Shown one piece after another: positions 15,914-25,749 of a stretch of DNA of 52,994 bases (positions are counted from its first letter, which is position 1; each line of letters begins with the position of its first letter). The translations under genes were made by a program, and so were the position numbers. This DNA is from Bacteroidales bacterium (GTDB lineage Bacteria > Bacteroidota > Bacteroidia > Bacteroidales > UBA10428): positions 1 through 52,994 of the forward strand of contig JAFGKY010000020.1 of the NCBI GenBank assembly GCA_016928305.1, read 5' to 3'. Below the pieces are notes generated by a model. That model saw only the letters and a program-made list of their open reading frames with translations. It made no database searches and was not told the DNA's origin.

Positions 15914-17101
15914 ATGGAGAAAAAAATTACCCTGGGGATTTTCGGATTCGGGTGTGTGGGACAAGGTTTGTATAATGTACTGCATCATACAAAAGGTATT
16001 AATGCCACCATTAAAAAAATTTGTATCAAACATAAATACAAGAAAAGACCCATTGATGCGTCTTTTTTTACGACTGACAGGAATGTTCTCCTGAACGATC
16101 CTGAAATCGATGTTATCGTTGAACTGATTGATGACGTTCCGGCGGCTTATGAAATTGTAAAAACTGCCCTGAAAAAAAAGAAGGCTGTTGTATCAGCCAA
16201 TAAAAAAATGATCGCCGAGCATTTTGAAGAACTGCTTCAGCTGCAGGCTGAAAACAAGGTCTCCTTTCTTTATGAAGCCTCCTGTTGTGCCAGTATACCG
16301 ATTATCCGGAACCTGGAAGAGTATTATGACAATGAATTATTGAATAGTGTTGAAGGCATATTGAACGGATCAACAAATTACATACTGACTCACATATTTC
16401 AGCACAACAAAAGTTTTGAAAAAGCATTAAAAGAAGCGCAGGAACTTGGATTTGCCGAAAGCGATCCCCGGCTTGATGTGGAAGGATATGATGCAAAATA
16501 CAAATTGATGATCATTCTGGTACATGCTTTTGGTATTGTTTTGCATCCCGGGGATGTGTTTAACTATGGCATTCAGCACCTGAATGATTTTGATATCCGG
16601 TACGCAAAAGAAAAAAATATGACCATTAAGTTGATTGCCAAATGCAGGAAGGTAGGCAACAGGGTGTATGCGTTGTGCATGCCGAAATTTGTTCCTGTTT
16701 CGGATACCCTGAATAAAGTAAATTATGAATACAACGGACTTATCCTGGAAGGAGCGTTTTCAGAAACTCAGTTTTTCATGGGTAAAGGGGCGGGAGGCAA
16801 TTCTACAGGATCGGCCGTTCTTTCAGACATATCAGCTTTGACCTATGATTACAAATATGAGTACAAGAAAATGGATCAGCATCTGAATTATAAATACAGT
16901 AATGATCATATACTCGAAGTATTTGTCCGGCACAACGGGAAAGACGTAATTAATCCGAATGACTTTGAGAGCATTTCGGTACGGTATGCATCATCTGAAT
17001 ACAGCTATATCATTGGGAAAATTAACCTTCAGCAACTGATATCCATGAAATGGCTCACAAGTCGCGAGATTAATGTTATCCTTACCGAAAACAATACATA
17101 G
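15914..17101 (+). CDS. hom: Homoserine dehydrogenase
   Basis: 395 residues from ATG 15914. The frame extends upstream to 15836, but that part runs through the riboswitch terminator and is not coding. The enzyme reduces aspartate semialdehyde to homoserine, the branch point to methionine and threonine. Seen: the NAD(P) motif GFGCVGQGL at residues 9-17, SANKKMIAEH near 98, GILNGSTNYIL near 152, the catalytic block GFAESDPRLDVEGYDAKYKL near 180 and GKGAGGNSTGSAVLSDI near 298. Unlike many relatives it is a single enzyme, not fused to aspartokinase. The SAM-I riboswitch implies that repression by methionine status dominates. The following gene starts 96 bp later and may have its own promoter. Confidence 0.93.
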   Translation: MEKKITLGIFGFGCVGQGLYNVLHHTKGINATIKKICIKHKYKKRPIDASFFTTDRNVLLNDPEIDVIVELIDDVPAAYEIVKTALKKKKAVVSANKKMIAEHFEELLQLQAENKVSFLYEASCCASIPIIRNLEEYYDNELLNSVEGILNGSTNYILTHIFQHNKSFEKALKEAQELGFAESDPRLDVEGYDAKYKLMIILVHAFGIVLHPGDVFNYGIQHLNDFDIRYAKEKNMTIKLIAKCRKVGNRVYALCMPKFVPVSDTLNKVNYEYNGLILEGAFSETQFFMGKGAGGNSTGSAVLSDISALTYDYKYEYKKMDQHLNYKYSNDHILEVFVRHNGKDVINPNDFESISVRYASSEYSYIIGKINLQQLISMKWLTSREINVILTENNT

Positions 17102-17127
17102 TAGGGAAAAATTTTTACTAAATTTAG

Positions 17128-17160
17128 TTTGCTAATGAGAATAAAATTTATATATATTTA
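17128..17160 (+). promoter_or_regulatory. Putative promoter for the 17198 gene
   Basis: TTTG at 17128-17131 and TATATTTA at 17153-17160 are separated by 21 bp. They match the Bacteroidota -33/-7 pattern with one mismatch in the -7 box. The position supports the GTG start at 17198 over the more upstream ATG codons. Confidence 0.35.
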
Positions 17161-17197
17161 CTCCCATACTAAGAAGGATAACATTATTTGTTTAAAC

Positions 17198-17491
17198 GTG
17201 GCAAAGAAAAGGATCATAAAAGCTTATGAGCAACTGCCTGATGAAATGGTGGAACGGATAAAAGAGAAATATCCCGACGGTTTTGATGATCATCTGATTA
17301 CATTCACCAATGCACGTGGAGAAATTGAAGTTGCCCTGCCTTATGAGACGGATGATACGTATTACCTGGTGAAAATGCCAAAGAACGCTTCTTCAGAAGC
17401 TGAGGATGATTTTGAATCGTCCTCTTATGATGAATTTGATAATTTCGAAAACCTTGAAATTGGCGAAGATGTTGCTGATGAGGAAGAATAA
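17198..17491 (+). CDS. Conserved small acidic protein of unknown function
   Basis: 97 residues from the GTG start (AKKRIIKAYEQLPDEMVERI). The frame opens at 17129, but the first 23 codons are AT-rich, overlap a likely promoter and do not look like protein. The N-terminal ~60 residues (KEKYPDGFDDHLITFTNARG, then EIEVALPYETDDTYYLVKM) look like a compact conserved domain that I associate with small uncharacterised Bacteroidota proteins. The last ~35 residues are almost all Asp, Glu and Ser. No catalytic motif is visible, and the function is unknown. It could be cotranscribed with hom. Confidence 0.7.
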   Translation: MAKKRIIKAYEQLPDEMVERIKEKYPDGFDDHLITFTNARGEIEVALPYETDDTYYLVKMPKNASSEAEDDFESSSYDEFDNFENLEIGEDVADEEE

Positions 17492-17547
17492 AACAAAAAC
17501 GGACAACAACAGATGGTAATCAGTTAGCGGTAAAATTTTTAATTATA

Positions 17548-18105
17548 TTATAATCCCAACGGAATTACATACGGACTTGTGAACTCATCCTTCAGGATAT
17601 CCATAATAATTATATCATACCTTTTACCGGCATAATAACGTCCTTCCCGTCTTTTCCCGGTTTCCCTGAATCCGATTTTTTGATATGTAGCAATGGCCCG
17701 TTTATTATAATCATAAACGTGAAGATAAATGGTATGCATGTTCAACACATTAAATCCGAAATCAAGGCATAATGTCGTTGCTTCGGTACCAATTCCCCTG
17801 TTCCGGTAATTTGCATCACCAATAAAAATACCATACAATGCAGTTTGATTAATGGTGTGAATTTCGTGCAGGCCGCATGATCCGATCAACTTATCTGTCT
17901 GCATATCATGAATGCCAAAAATTCTGTTTTCTTTATGAAGGTTTTTTAGCATTTCGGTTTCTTCTTCAACCGTAAGGCTGAAGGAGGGTTCCAGATACCG
18001 GGTTACACTCAGGTCATTCAGCCATTCACAATATAATGCAGCATCATCGAGAGCAGGGGGACTCAGGTAACATTTTTTCCCGATTAATTGTTTCATGTAT
18101 TTCAT
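17548..18105 (-). CDS. GNAT-family N-acetyltransferase (RimJ/RimL-like)
   Basis: 185 residues. The acetyl-CoA-binding motif is present as YRNRGIGTEATTLCLDFGF (V/I-x-x-x-x-R-G-x-G pattern), preceded by the strand ALYGIFIGD and followed by TIYLHVYDYNKRAIATYQKI and GFRETGKRREG, the usual end of RimJ/RimL-type proteins. Such enzymes acetylate protein N-termini, polyamines, antibiotics or amino acids; the substrate here cannot be told. It is the last gene of a minus-strand unit, 18 bp after ung. ATG codons at 18105 and 18096 are both possible starts. Confidence 0.88.
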   Translation of the reverse strand: MKYMKQLIGKKCYLSPPALDDAALYCEWLNDLSVTRYLEPSFSLTVEEETEMLKNLHKENRIFGIHDMQTDKLIGSCGLHEIHTINQTALYGIFIGDANYRNRGIGTEATTLCLDFGFNVLNMHTIYLHVYDYNKRAIATYQKIGFRETGKRREGRYYAGKRYDIIIMDILKDEFTSPYVIPLGL

Positions 18106-18123
18106 ATCCCTTATTATTATGAA

Positions 18124-18804
18124 TTAGTTAATTTGCCAGTTGATTTCCGGGAGACCATGCCGGCGTAATATTTCATTGGTTTTGGAAAAATGCCTGCATC
18201 CAAAGAATCCGTTATAAGCAGAATAAGGGGAGGGATGCGCGGCTTTCAAGATGTAATGTTTTTGTGTATCAATCAGTGATTCCTTATCGTGCGCAAATTT
18301 ACCCCAGAGCAGGAATATGAGTCCAACGCGCTGTTTTGATAATTGGCTGATAACAGCGTCGGTGAAATTCTCCCAGCCTTTACGTTGATGTGATCCCGCC
18401 TGATTTGCCCTGACGGTGAGTGTGGCATTTAACAGAAGCACACCCTGGGTTGCCCATTTTTCAAGATTCCCGTGTTTTGGTATGGGGACCCCTAGATCTG
18501 TATTTATCTCCTTGAAAATATTAACAAGTGAAGGAGGAAGTGGTATTCCACGGGGAACCGAAAAACATAATCCATGGGCCTGTCCGGCGCCATGATAGGG
18601 ATCCTGTCCGATGATAACAACTCTTACCGCATGAAAGGGAGTAAGATTAAAAGCGTTGAAAATAAGGTTACCCGGAGGATAAACCGTATATTTTTGTTTC
18701 TCCTCTATGAGAAATTCCTTGATGCTTTTAAAATTGGAGGAGTTGAACTGATCATGCAATATTTCTTTCCAGCTTGCTTCAATCTGTGGTTTAATTTCGG
18801 TCAT
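18124..18804 (-). CDS. ung: Uracil-DNA glycosylase
   Basis: 226 residues, standard length for family 1 UDG, which removes uracil from DNA. All active-site blocks are intact: the water-activating motif GQDPYHG with catalytic Asp and the pocket Tyr, GLCFSVPRGIPLPPSL, the base-recognition LLLNATLTV with Asn, and the HPSP loop HPSPYSAYNGFFGCRHFSKT. Position three of the loop's second half is Tyr rather than the usual Leu (the minor-groove intercalating residue in E. coli UDG is HPSPLS). It lies 8 bp after the Na/Pi cotransporter gene and 18 bp before the acetyltransferase gene. Confidence 0.96.
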   Translation of the reverse strand: MTEIKPQIEASWKEILHDQFNSSNFKSIKEFLIEEKQKYTVYPPGNLIFNAFNLTPFHAVRVVIIGQDPYHGAGQAHGLCFSVPRGIPLPPSLVNIFKEINTDLGVPIPKHGNLEKWATQGVLLLNATLTVRANQAGSHQRKGWENFTDAVISQLSKQRVGLIFLLWGKFAHDKESLIDTQKHYILKAAHPSPYSAYNGFFGCRHFSKTNEILRRHGLPEINWQIN

Positions 18805-18812
18805 AGGGCAAT

Positions 18813-20897
18813 TTATTTTTTCAGCATTATTCTGGCAATATTGGTTGCATGGCTGCCAATATTTTTAAAGGAGGTTATTACTTCAAGGTGTGTTTTACTG
18901 CTATCAAGGGATTCCTCTACTTCTTCTTTAAGCCGTTGATAATGTTGTTTCTCAAAATCGATATACATATTTCTGAAATCCTGGTATTTTGATTTCATTT
19001 TTTTTGCCTTGTCACGGTTTGTTTCCCTGAAAACTCCATAAGCGTAATACAGAAGTTTAAGGGTCTTGAAATGAAAATTCTGAATTTCTTCTTTCCCCTT
19101 CGGAGAGAAAGAGAAACCAGCGTTGATCCACCATAGTGCTTTCTCGCATAAGCCTGAAGATACAATGTCACCAATCTGCTCAAATTCATTCACGGTATAC
19201 ATCATGGCAAAGACTTCTTCAATAAGACGGGATTCAATATCCTGACGGGATATCTGAATAAGGTAAGCATTGATTTTATCGCGCAGAAAGTTGATTTCAA
19301 TTTCCCTTTCCTTGATGCTGGTAATTTTATCAGATTTTTTTTCGATAAAAGGTATTATTATGTCTTCTGTCATGCGGTGCGTACTTTGTATCATCCTTAG
19401 AATTTCCTGCCGTGCCACAGCCAGTGCCATGGTTGGTGTTCGTAAGAGGTTGGCATCAAGATACCAGGTTTTCAGCATTATGACTTTTTCTTCACGGACA
19501 GGCAGCAAACGGGTTACTAAATTAGCAAACTGTCGTGTGAAAGGAAGAAAAAGCAGTGCTATGACAAAATTATAAACCGTATAAGCATTGGCAATTTGCC
19601 TTGCCATGGTTGCCGGTGAAAAAGAATGTGATGCACTACCGGCAGCTGTATGAGGTGATATAATTTCAACCAGGTCGACAAGTTGTGGAATAAACCATAC
19701 CATAATAATTGCTCCGGTTGTCTTAAACAGGGTATGTGTCAGCGCTACCTGTTTTGATTCACGTGACAATCCGAGACTTGCAATAATAGCTGTTATGCTT
19801 GTCCCCAGACTGGCTCCTATTATCAGCGGGATGGCTGCTGTGAGGGTTAGCAGATGCTGCGATGCAAGGATGATAAGTATTCCGACAAATGCACAGCTGC
19901 TTTGAATGATGGCTGTCAGCAGGACTCCTGCCAGAATGCCGAGAAAAGGATTTTCAAGGATAAGCAGCAGGGCTATGAATTCTTTCATCGATTGCATAGG
20001 TTCCATAGCTTGTGACATAACGTGCATACCAAAAAATATCATCCCAAAACCCATTATGGCAAAGCTGATATCACGGTATTTCGGATTTTTTAAAAGCATA
20101 TAAGGCAGGAATCCAAGACCAATGATCAGTAAAGCATAATCAGCGATGCGGAATGCAATGATCTGAGCGGTAATGGTGCCACCAACCGCTGCCCCCAGTA
20201 TAATTCCTACAGTTTGTGTGAACTGCATCAAACGCGAATTGACAAAACTTACCAGCATCACTGTTGTTGCACTACTACTCTGTACCATAACCGTTATCAA
20301 AATGCCAACAAGAAAAGATTTGAACCGGTTGTTGGTAAGCCTCTCAATTACATTATAAAGCTGTTCTCCCGCTGATTTCTGTAATCCATCACTCAACATC
20401 TTAATACCGAAAAGGAAAAAGGCAAGACCACCCAGAAATCCTGCGATTAATAGTAAAATCCATGATTTCTTACGTGCGGTGGCTTTATATACGATGGTGT
20501 CAGAATCAGATAAATAACATATCCTGGCAGCAACCAGATAATCTCCGGGAGTACTGCCCAGATGAAGAAAGGTTCCGGCCTTCCCTTTCGTATTTGTATA
20601 AACGGTATCATTTTCAACAAATGCCCCGGATGAGGCAACGGGTTCGGAAAGGATGGTAAAAGCAACCGGATATCCTGCAACCGGGTTTCCTTTATCGTCA
20701 ATGATTTTGACATTAAAGGGAGTATTTATCTTTTTACCGGTCAAGCCGTATGGGATCATGTAGCTTTTGTCCTGTATAGAATCCCTGATTATGTGGCAGG
20801 ACAAAGCAGTATCCTGACCGTATGTGATTCCTGTTTTAATAAGGATGACAAGAATCATCAACCGATATGAATCGGGAATGTACAAAAACCGTGTCAT
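18813..20897 (-). CDS. Na+/phosphate cotransporter with N-terminal Ig-like domain
   Basis: 694 residues. After a signal peptide-like start comes an Ig/Big-1-like domain (about 50-140: INTPFNVKIIDDKGNPVAGY ... TNTKGKAGTFLHLGSTPGDYLV), which would face the periplasm. Then come the two inverted NptA halves. Each has the Q-S-S motif: MVQSSSATT in the first and IIQSSCAFVG in the second, where the third Ser is Cys. The last ~200 residues are a helical PhoU-like domain. The usual cargo is phosphate with sodium; some relatives may move other anions. It is first in the unit with ung and the acetyltransferase. ATG 20897 and an internal ATG near residue 14 both give a plausible signal sequence. Confidence 0.88.
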   Translation of the reverse strand: MTRFLYIPDSYRLMILVILIKTGITYGQDTALSCHIIRDSIQDKSYMIPYGLTGKKINTPFNVKIIDDKGNPVAGYPVAFTILSEPVASSGAFVENDTVYTNTKGKAGTFLHLGSTPGDYLVAARICYLSDSDTIVYKATARKKSWILLLIAGFLGGLAFFLFGIKMLSDGLQKSAGEQLYNVIERLTNNRFKSFLVGILITVMVQSSSATTVMLVSFVNSRLMQFTQTVGIILGAAVGGTITAQIIAFRIADYALLIIGLGFLPYMLLKNPKYRDISFAIMGFGMIFFGMHVMSQAMEPMQSMKEFIALLLILENPFLGILAGVLLTAIIQSSCAFVGILIILASQHLLTLTAAIPLIIGASLGTSITAIIASLGLSRESKQVALTHTLFKTTGAIIMVWFIPQLVDLVEIISPHTAAGSASHSFSPATMARQIANAYTVYNFVIALLFLPFTRQFANLVTRLLPVREEKVIMLKTWYLDANLLRTPTMALAVARQEILRMIQSTHRMTEDIIIPFIEKKSDKITSIKEREIEINFLRDKINAYLIQISRQDIESRLIEEVFAMMYTVNEFEQIGDIVSSGLCEKALWWINAGFSFSPKGKEEIQNFHFKTLKLLYYAYGVFRETNRDKAKKMKSKYQDFRNMYIDFEKQHYQRLKEEVEESLDSSKTHLEVITSFKNIGSHATNIARIMLKK

Positions 20898-21294
20898 AAT
20901 TTGCCAGGGCTAAAGATAGTAATTAAACTATTAACAAATGATCCGTCTGAAATTGTGTACCAGGGCTTTATTATTGTTGGTAACTATGGTGATTTTGTAA
21001 TATTTAATTTTTTACCTTTGAATATATACGTCTGTTCTGAAATGTCATGCAACTGATTTTCAGCAATTTCAACTACTGGCATTAAGCAGTCTGTATCACC
21101 TTTACCTGATGCTGCAGTAGTTACCGGTACAGGGTCAGACAAAACAGAACTGTAAAACAAACAGGAATTTGCTGAAAATGGTGTCCCATTTCTCGTTTAC
21201 TCCCGATGAATAATGAGGCTGATCCGGGAGGAGAGAAGAATTCCGGCAGTGGATGATAAATGACTTTTCAGAAAAGCGGTCAATTGTCAGTTGT
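20898..21294. other. Divergent intergenic region with possible long 5' leader
   Basis: The gap lies between the phosphate transporter and the plus-strand envelope cluster. A perfect TAnnTTTG box (TACCTTTG, 21013-21020) on the plus strand would start a transcript with a leader of about 265 nt. Within the leader, attttcagcaatttc at 21056-21070 and gaatttgctgaaaat at 21165-21179 form an imperfect 15-bp dyad, and short palindromes (taccggta, ctgcag) lie between. No gene is visible. Confidence 0.4.
21013..21020 (+). promoter_or_regulatory. Putative -7 box for the 21-27 kb envelope cluster
   Basis: TACCTTTG matches the consensus fully. A TTTG at 20994-20997 is upstream but only 15 bp away, shorter than usual. 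Confidence 0.4.
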
Positions 21295-24072
21295 ATGTTG
21301 AAAAAGAAATTGTTATTTGGCCTTATTCCGGTTGCAATAGTTATTTTGCTGATTCTATTCCTGCTTGTAAGCCGGAACACGAAATTGGGCCCTGGTGAAC
21401 CATTGCAGGCAATACCGGTTGATGCTTCCGTTATTCTTAAAATCAATGATCTTGAGGCACTATTAAAGAAATTTCATAAAGAAAGCAGGATATGGGATGA
21501 ACTGAAGATTACTCCTTCATACCAGCGGCTGGAAAATCAATTGCAGTTCCTGGATTCAATTCTGTTAACAATTCCTGAGACCAGGCAGTTGTTGCTTAAT
21601 GCTCCTTCATATATTTCCCTTCATTATACCGGAAAAGATAAAATATGCTTTTTTCACGTATATGAAATGCCAAACAATTTGAGCGATCGTAAAATTCACG
21701 CATTGATTTCAAGGTATGTCGTCAATCTGGGTACCATAACCGAACGGAATTATGACGGTAAAAAGATTTACGATGTTAGGTTTCTGAATGAAAACAACAT
21801 ACGCAATTTTTCGTATGCCGTATTCAAAGGTTTGTTTTTATTGAGTTTTTCCTCTCTTTTGCTCGAGGATGCAATTCGGCAAATGGATGGTGATTTAACG
21901 GTCGCCCATGAAGAAGGATTTAACCAGGCATTTTTAACAGCCGGGAAAAATGTGGACGCCAATCTGTTCTTGAACTTCAAAAACCTGCCAAAAAGCTTAT
22001 CGGTAGGCGTAACAAATGAATACAAAGCCGAAGTGAGATCTTTTACCACATTTGCAAACTGGGGAGAACTGGATGTGAATATCCTGAGTGATGTATTATT
22101 GCTCAACGGTTTTATTCTGGCCTCTGATTCGGATTATTATGCTACCTCTATATTTCAACATCAAAATCCGCAAAAGATAACCGTCGATGAAATTTTGCCT
22201 TCATCAGTTGCATCCTGTCTGGTACTGTCCGTTTCGGATTCGAAGCAATACTTTTCTGATTATTATGCCTATTTAAAAGGGCTTGGGAAATATAATCAGT
22301 ATTCTCGAAGCCTGGATGTGTTGGAAAATACCTATGAAATAGACTTTATGCAGGCGTTTATGGATGTATGGGATAACGAAATATCCATGGCTTTTGATGC
22401 AACTTATTCCGATAAAAAGAAGCCTGTCACTTACCTGTTGCTGAAAGTTAAGAGCCAAAGTCAGGCTGAAGAAAGATTTACTGGGATTATCCGCAAGATG
22501 TCTGAAAAGGAATCCATTTCACCACAAAGGTACACTTCAGTTTATAAAATTGATAATGAATTATCCTATATAATATATCAACTCCCCATTCGCAGGATTA
22601 CCGGTAAAATTTTTGGTGAATTGTTTACCAACATTGATGAACACTATTTTACTTTTGTGGATAACTACCTTATTTTCTCCGATTCCAGGACGTCGCTCGG
22701 TAAATTGCTGCACAATGTGGTGTTGAATAAAACGCTGGTTACCAATCAGGCTTATAAAGATTTTAAAACCAACCTCGCCCCAAAATCCAACCTGTATTTT
22801 TATGCCAATATAGGAAAAGCTAATGTGGTTTTTTCGAACTTTCTTTCCGAACCCGTTTTAAAAGTCTGGAATGAAAATATAGAAGCCTTTCAAAAAATTC
22901 AGGTTTTTGGTTTTCAGATGTATTCCAGCAACGGAATGCTGTATTCCAATGTTTTTCTGAAACATTTCACGGATTTCAAAGATCAACCCCATACGGTGTG
23001 GGAAAGTCGTCTTGATACTACCATTGACAGCAAACCTGTATTCACCCTGAATCATTCAACACGGCAAAATGAAGTTGTTGTACAGGATCAGAAGAATTCA
23101 ATATATCTCATCAATCAGGCCGGCCGTATTTTGTGGAAAATTTCACTTGATGAGAAAATTAACAGTGAGATCTTTCAGATAGACTATTATAAAAACGGCA
23201 AATTGCAATTGCTTTTCAGCACACCAACCTATATCCATCTGATTGATCGTAATGGAAATTACGTGGAGAAATATCCGGTCAGGTTAAGATCTCCGGCAAC
23301 CAATCCTTTAGCTCTTTTCGATTATGACAGGAATAAAAACTACAGGATTTTTATTGCGGGGTCGGATCGGAAGGTTTATGCCTACAACATTGATGGTTCA
23401 CTTGTAAAAGGCTGGGATTTTGAGACTACCGAGAGTGAGGTGTGGCAACCGGTAAATCATTTCAAGGTAGGCGATAAGGACTATATTGTTTTTGGTGATC
23501 GTTTTAAAACATATATCCTCGACCGGAGAGGCAATACAAGAGTAAATGTTAAAGCTTATTTTCCGAGGTCGGTTCACAACAATTATATACTCGACTATTC
23601 AGGTAAAGTATCGGATGCGAGAGTTATAACTACAGATACAGCCGGACTGGTACATTTTATTTATTTCAACGGTAATCATACTACCCTGAACATAGGACTG
23701 TACACCGGGGATCATTTTTTTGAATACAAAGACATGAACGGTGATGGACGAAAAGAATATATCTTTCTTGATAAAAACAAATTACAGGTGTTTGAAGAAA
23801 ATAAGGAACTTTTATATGAACACGATTTTAACCACCGGATTGATTTTAGTCCTGTTTATTATCACTTTTCACGGAATGATAAGAAACTGGGTATTGTTTC
23901 GCGAGAAGAGAACCTTATTTATTTGATAAACAATGATGGAACCGTATATAAGGGATTTCCCCTGCGCGGGAATTCTCCGTTCACTATTGGATATTTTGGC
24001 AAAAATACTTCATCATTTAACCTGATTGTGGGCAGTAATGATAACTTTTTATACAATTATACAGTACAATAG
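21295..24072 (+). CDS. Membrane-anchored DUF3352-like protein with C-terminal beta-propeller
   Basis: 925 residues from ATG 21295 (MLKKKLLFGLIPVAIVILLI), chosen because it begins directly with a charged start and a single membrane helix; the frame runs 14 codons further upstream. The large exported part has two halves. Residues ~40-580 resemble DUF3352-type proteins (IPVDASVILKINDLEALLKK and repeated alpha/beta units). Residues ~600-925 form a PQQ-like beta-propeller with repeating blades (SIYLINQAGRILWKI, YIHLIDRNGNYVEKYPV, KVYAYNIDGSLVKGWDF, KTYILDRRGNTRVNV, LIYLINNDGTVYKGFPL). No enzymatic motif is seen. It starts a tight three-gene unit with a lipoprotein and a DUF5723 outer-membrane protein, so an envelope role is likely. 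Confidence 0.75.
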   Translation: MLKKKLLFGLIPVAIVILLILFLLVSRNTKLGPGEPLQAIPVDASVILKINDLEALLKKFHKESRIWDELKITPSYQRLENQLQFLDSILLTIPETRQLLLNAPSYISLHYTGKDKICFFHVYEMPNNLSDRKIHALISRYVVNLGTITERNYDGKKIYDVRFLNENNIRNFSYAVFKGLFLLSFSSLLLEDAIRQMDGDLTVAHEEGFNQAFLTAGKNVDANLFLNFKNLPKSLSVGVTNEYKAEVRSFTTFANWGELDVNILSDVLLLNGFILASDSDYYATSIFQHQNPQKITVDEILPSSVASCLVLSVSDSKQYFSDYYAYLKGLGKYNQYSRSLDVLENTYEIDFMQAFMDVWDNEISMAFDATYSDKKKPVTYLLLKVKSQSQAEERFTGIIRKMSEKESISPQRYTSVYKIDNELSYIIYQLPIRRITGKIFGELFTNIDEHYFTFVDNYLIFSDSRTSLGKLLHNVVLNKTLVTNQAYKDFKTNLAPKSNLYFYANIGKANVVFSNFLSEPVLKVWNENIEAFQKIQVFGFQMYSSNGMLYSNVFLKHFTDFKDQPHTVWESRLDTTIDSKPVFTLNHSTRQNEVVVQDQKNSIYLINQAGRILWKISLDEKINSEIFQIDYYKNGKLQLLFSTPTYIHLIDRNGNYVEKYPVRLRSPATNPLALFDYDRNKNYRIFIAGSDRKVYAYNIDGSLVKGWDFETTESEVWQPVNHFKVGDKDYIVFGDRFKTYILDRRGNTRVNVKAYFPRSVHNNYILDYSGKVSDARVITTDTAGLVHFIYFNGNHTTLNIGLYTGDHFFEYKDMNGDGRKEYIFLDKNKLQVFEENKELLYEHDFNHRIDFSPVYYHFSRNDKKLGIVSREENLIYLINNDGTVYKGFPLRGNSPFTIGYFGKNTSSFNLIVGSNDNFLYNYTVQ

Positions 24073-24098
24073 AAAAGTAAAGATTGGAACTATTTTTT

Positions 24099-25748
24099 AT
24101 GAAAACCCCTATTTTTAAATCAACACTGTTACTTTTTGGATTGACGCTGTATCTGGTATTTGCTTGCACCGAAAAGTATGACTTCGAAAAATTCTCGGGA
24201 ATGATTGAATACGATCCTGAAATAGATGCCCCGGTAGTATGGGGCTCGCTGACAGCTGAAGACCTTTTTGTGAGATGGGATTCACTGATGGATAATCATG
24301 GTGATACGGTAGTCTTTGTATTCCGTGATGATTCCTTATTTTATATCAATGCATCTGATTTTTCTGATATTCCGCCGCAGGATACATCGGAGTTTAATCT
24401 CATATCAGCAATTTCATACCCTGTTTTACCTTTCGACAGTATTTTCATTGACAGCACTGAAACTTACCGTTTGACCCTGGAGCATAATATGAGGATTGAC
24501 AGCATTTTCATCAACGATGGCTTCCTTTTGATCGAGGTCAGTTCATCGTTCAGGCATGCCGGTATGCTAACTATCGATTGTAACGAAATATTCGTTGACG
24601 GACAATCGTTTCATAAAACGATACCCATCAGCAGTTCCGATGGTTCGTTTTACCGGAGAAATCTTTATCCGTTACAGAATGCCAGGATTTATGTCGACAA
24701 TTCCGTTCCCGGTGAAGGGTCCATTCACAATATATACCATCTGGTACTTTATAGAAATCCCAGCCAGGGAATTACGGAGGGCGACAGGGTACGGATAAAC
24801 TTTTCAATTATCGACCTGGATAAATATGAAGCTGTTTTCGGGTTTGCAGGTAATGATTTTTATGAGGAAGATACGACGGTTGTGTTCGGATTTGAAAATA
24901 TGCAAGAAGTTACCGGTAACTTTTCAATAACCGATCCCCGAATCCGAATCACTTATATCAATTCATTCGGACTCCCGGTTGGCCTTGATCTGGCTATTTG
25001 GGGATATTTCGGTGATGGGCCTACCATTCTTGTCGATCCACCTGTACAAATAGTGGAAGCCTCTGATAATTATCTGCAACCCGAGGTACATGGATCTGTG
25101 CAATACAATAAGAACAACGTACCCAATATTGATGAATTACTGACCTATCCACTTCCAGATAGTCTTATAACGGAAGGTGAGGCAAATGCAAATCCAGGTG
25201 CCAGTGATGCCCGTAATTTTGTTTTAAAAAACAGCAATCTTCAGGTTGGCATTGATCTGGAAGTACCGCTTGCCTTCAAGGCTGATCTTCAACTGAGGGA
25301 TACAATAAAACTGGACGTTGATAAGCCTGAAGCTATTGAATATGTTGAGTATGCCAACCTGCATTACCGGATACGAAATGAATTTCCGGTAAACCTCCAT
25401 CCTTATATAATCTTATACGATTCCATTGCTGATATAAACCTGGATACCATTTTCTTTACCGAATCACCTGCAGACACAGTATTTTTCATTCCGGCTGCCC
25501 CGGTTGATGAAAATGGAGTGACGATCACTTCGCAGGTTAACGAGGTTACCGGCGTTATCCGGCTGGATGAGGCACTGATCGATCATTTCTTTATGGACGC
25601 CAATAAAATCATCATGGTGGGTAGTTTCAGCTCCTATCAAACCAATAATGTTGTTATTCTGACTACATACAAATTTGACTTCAAGTTTAACCTGGAAGCA
25701 AAAATCCGCTACACAGGGAATCTTAATGACACCGAAAGCAATAATTAA
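24099..25748 (+). CDS. Lipoprotein of unknown function
   Basis: 549 residues from ATG 24099; the frame also opens at a TTG at 24084. A type II signal peptide ends in a lipobox (LVFAC), so the protein is anchored by Cys and probably sits at the outer membrane. The rest is beta-rich, with repeated short acidic segments (FDSIFIDSTETY, RIDSIFINDGF, EEDTTVVFGFENM, IADINLDTIFFTESPADTVF). It lies 26 bp after the propeller protein and its stop is one base before the ATG of the next gene, so the three are surely translated from one transcript. I do not recognise a family; the context suggests a complex with the DUF5723 protein. Confidence 0.75.
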   Translation: MKTPIFKSTLLLFGLTLYLVFACTEKYDFEKFSGMIEYDPEIDAPVVWGSLTAEDLFVRWDSLMDNHGDTVVFVFRDDSLFYINASDFSDIPPQDTSEFNLISAISYPVLPFDSIFIDSTETYRLTLEHNMRIDSIFINDGFLLIEVSSSFRHAGMLTIDCNEIFVDGQSFHKTIPISSSDGSFYRRNLYPLQNARIYVDNSVPGEGSIHNIYHLVLYRNPSQGITEGDRVRINFSIIDLDKYEAVFGFAGNDFYEEDTTVVFGFENMQEVTGNFSITDPRIRITYINSFGLPVGLDLAIWGYFGDGPTILVDPPVQIVEASDNYLQPEVHGSVQYNKNNVPNIDELLTYPLPDSLITEGEANANPGASDARNFVLKNSNLQVGIDLEVPLAFKADLQLRDTIKLDVDKPEAIEYVEYANLHYRIRNEFPVNLHPYIILYDSIADINLDTIFFTESPADTVFFIPAAPVDENGVTITSQVNEVTGVIRLDEALIDHFFMDANKIIMVGSFSSYQTNNVVILTTYKFDFKFNLEAKIRYTGNLNDTESNN

Positions 25749-25749
25749 T

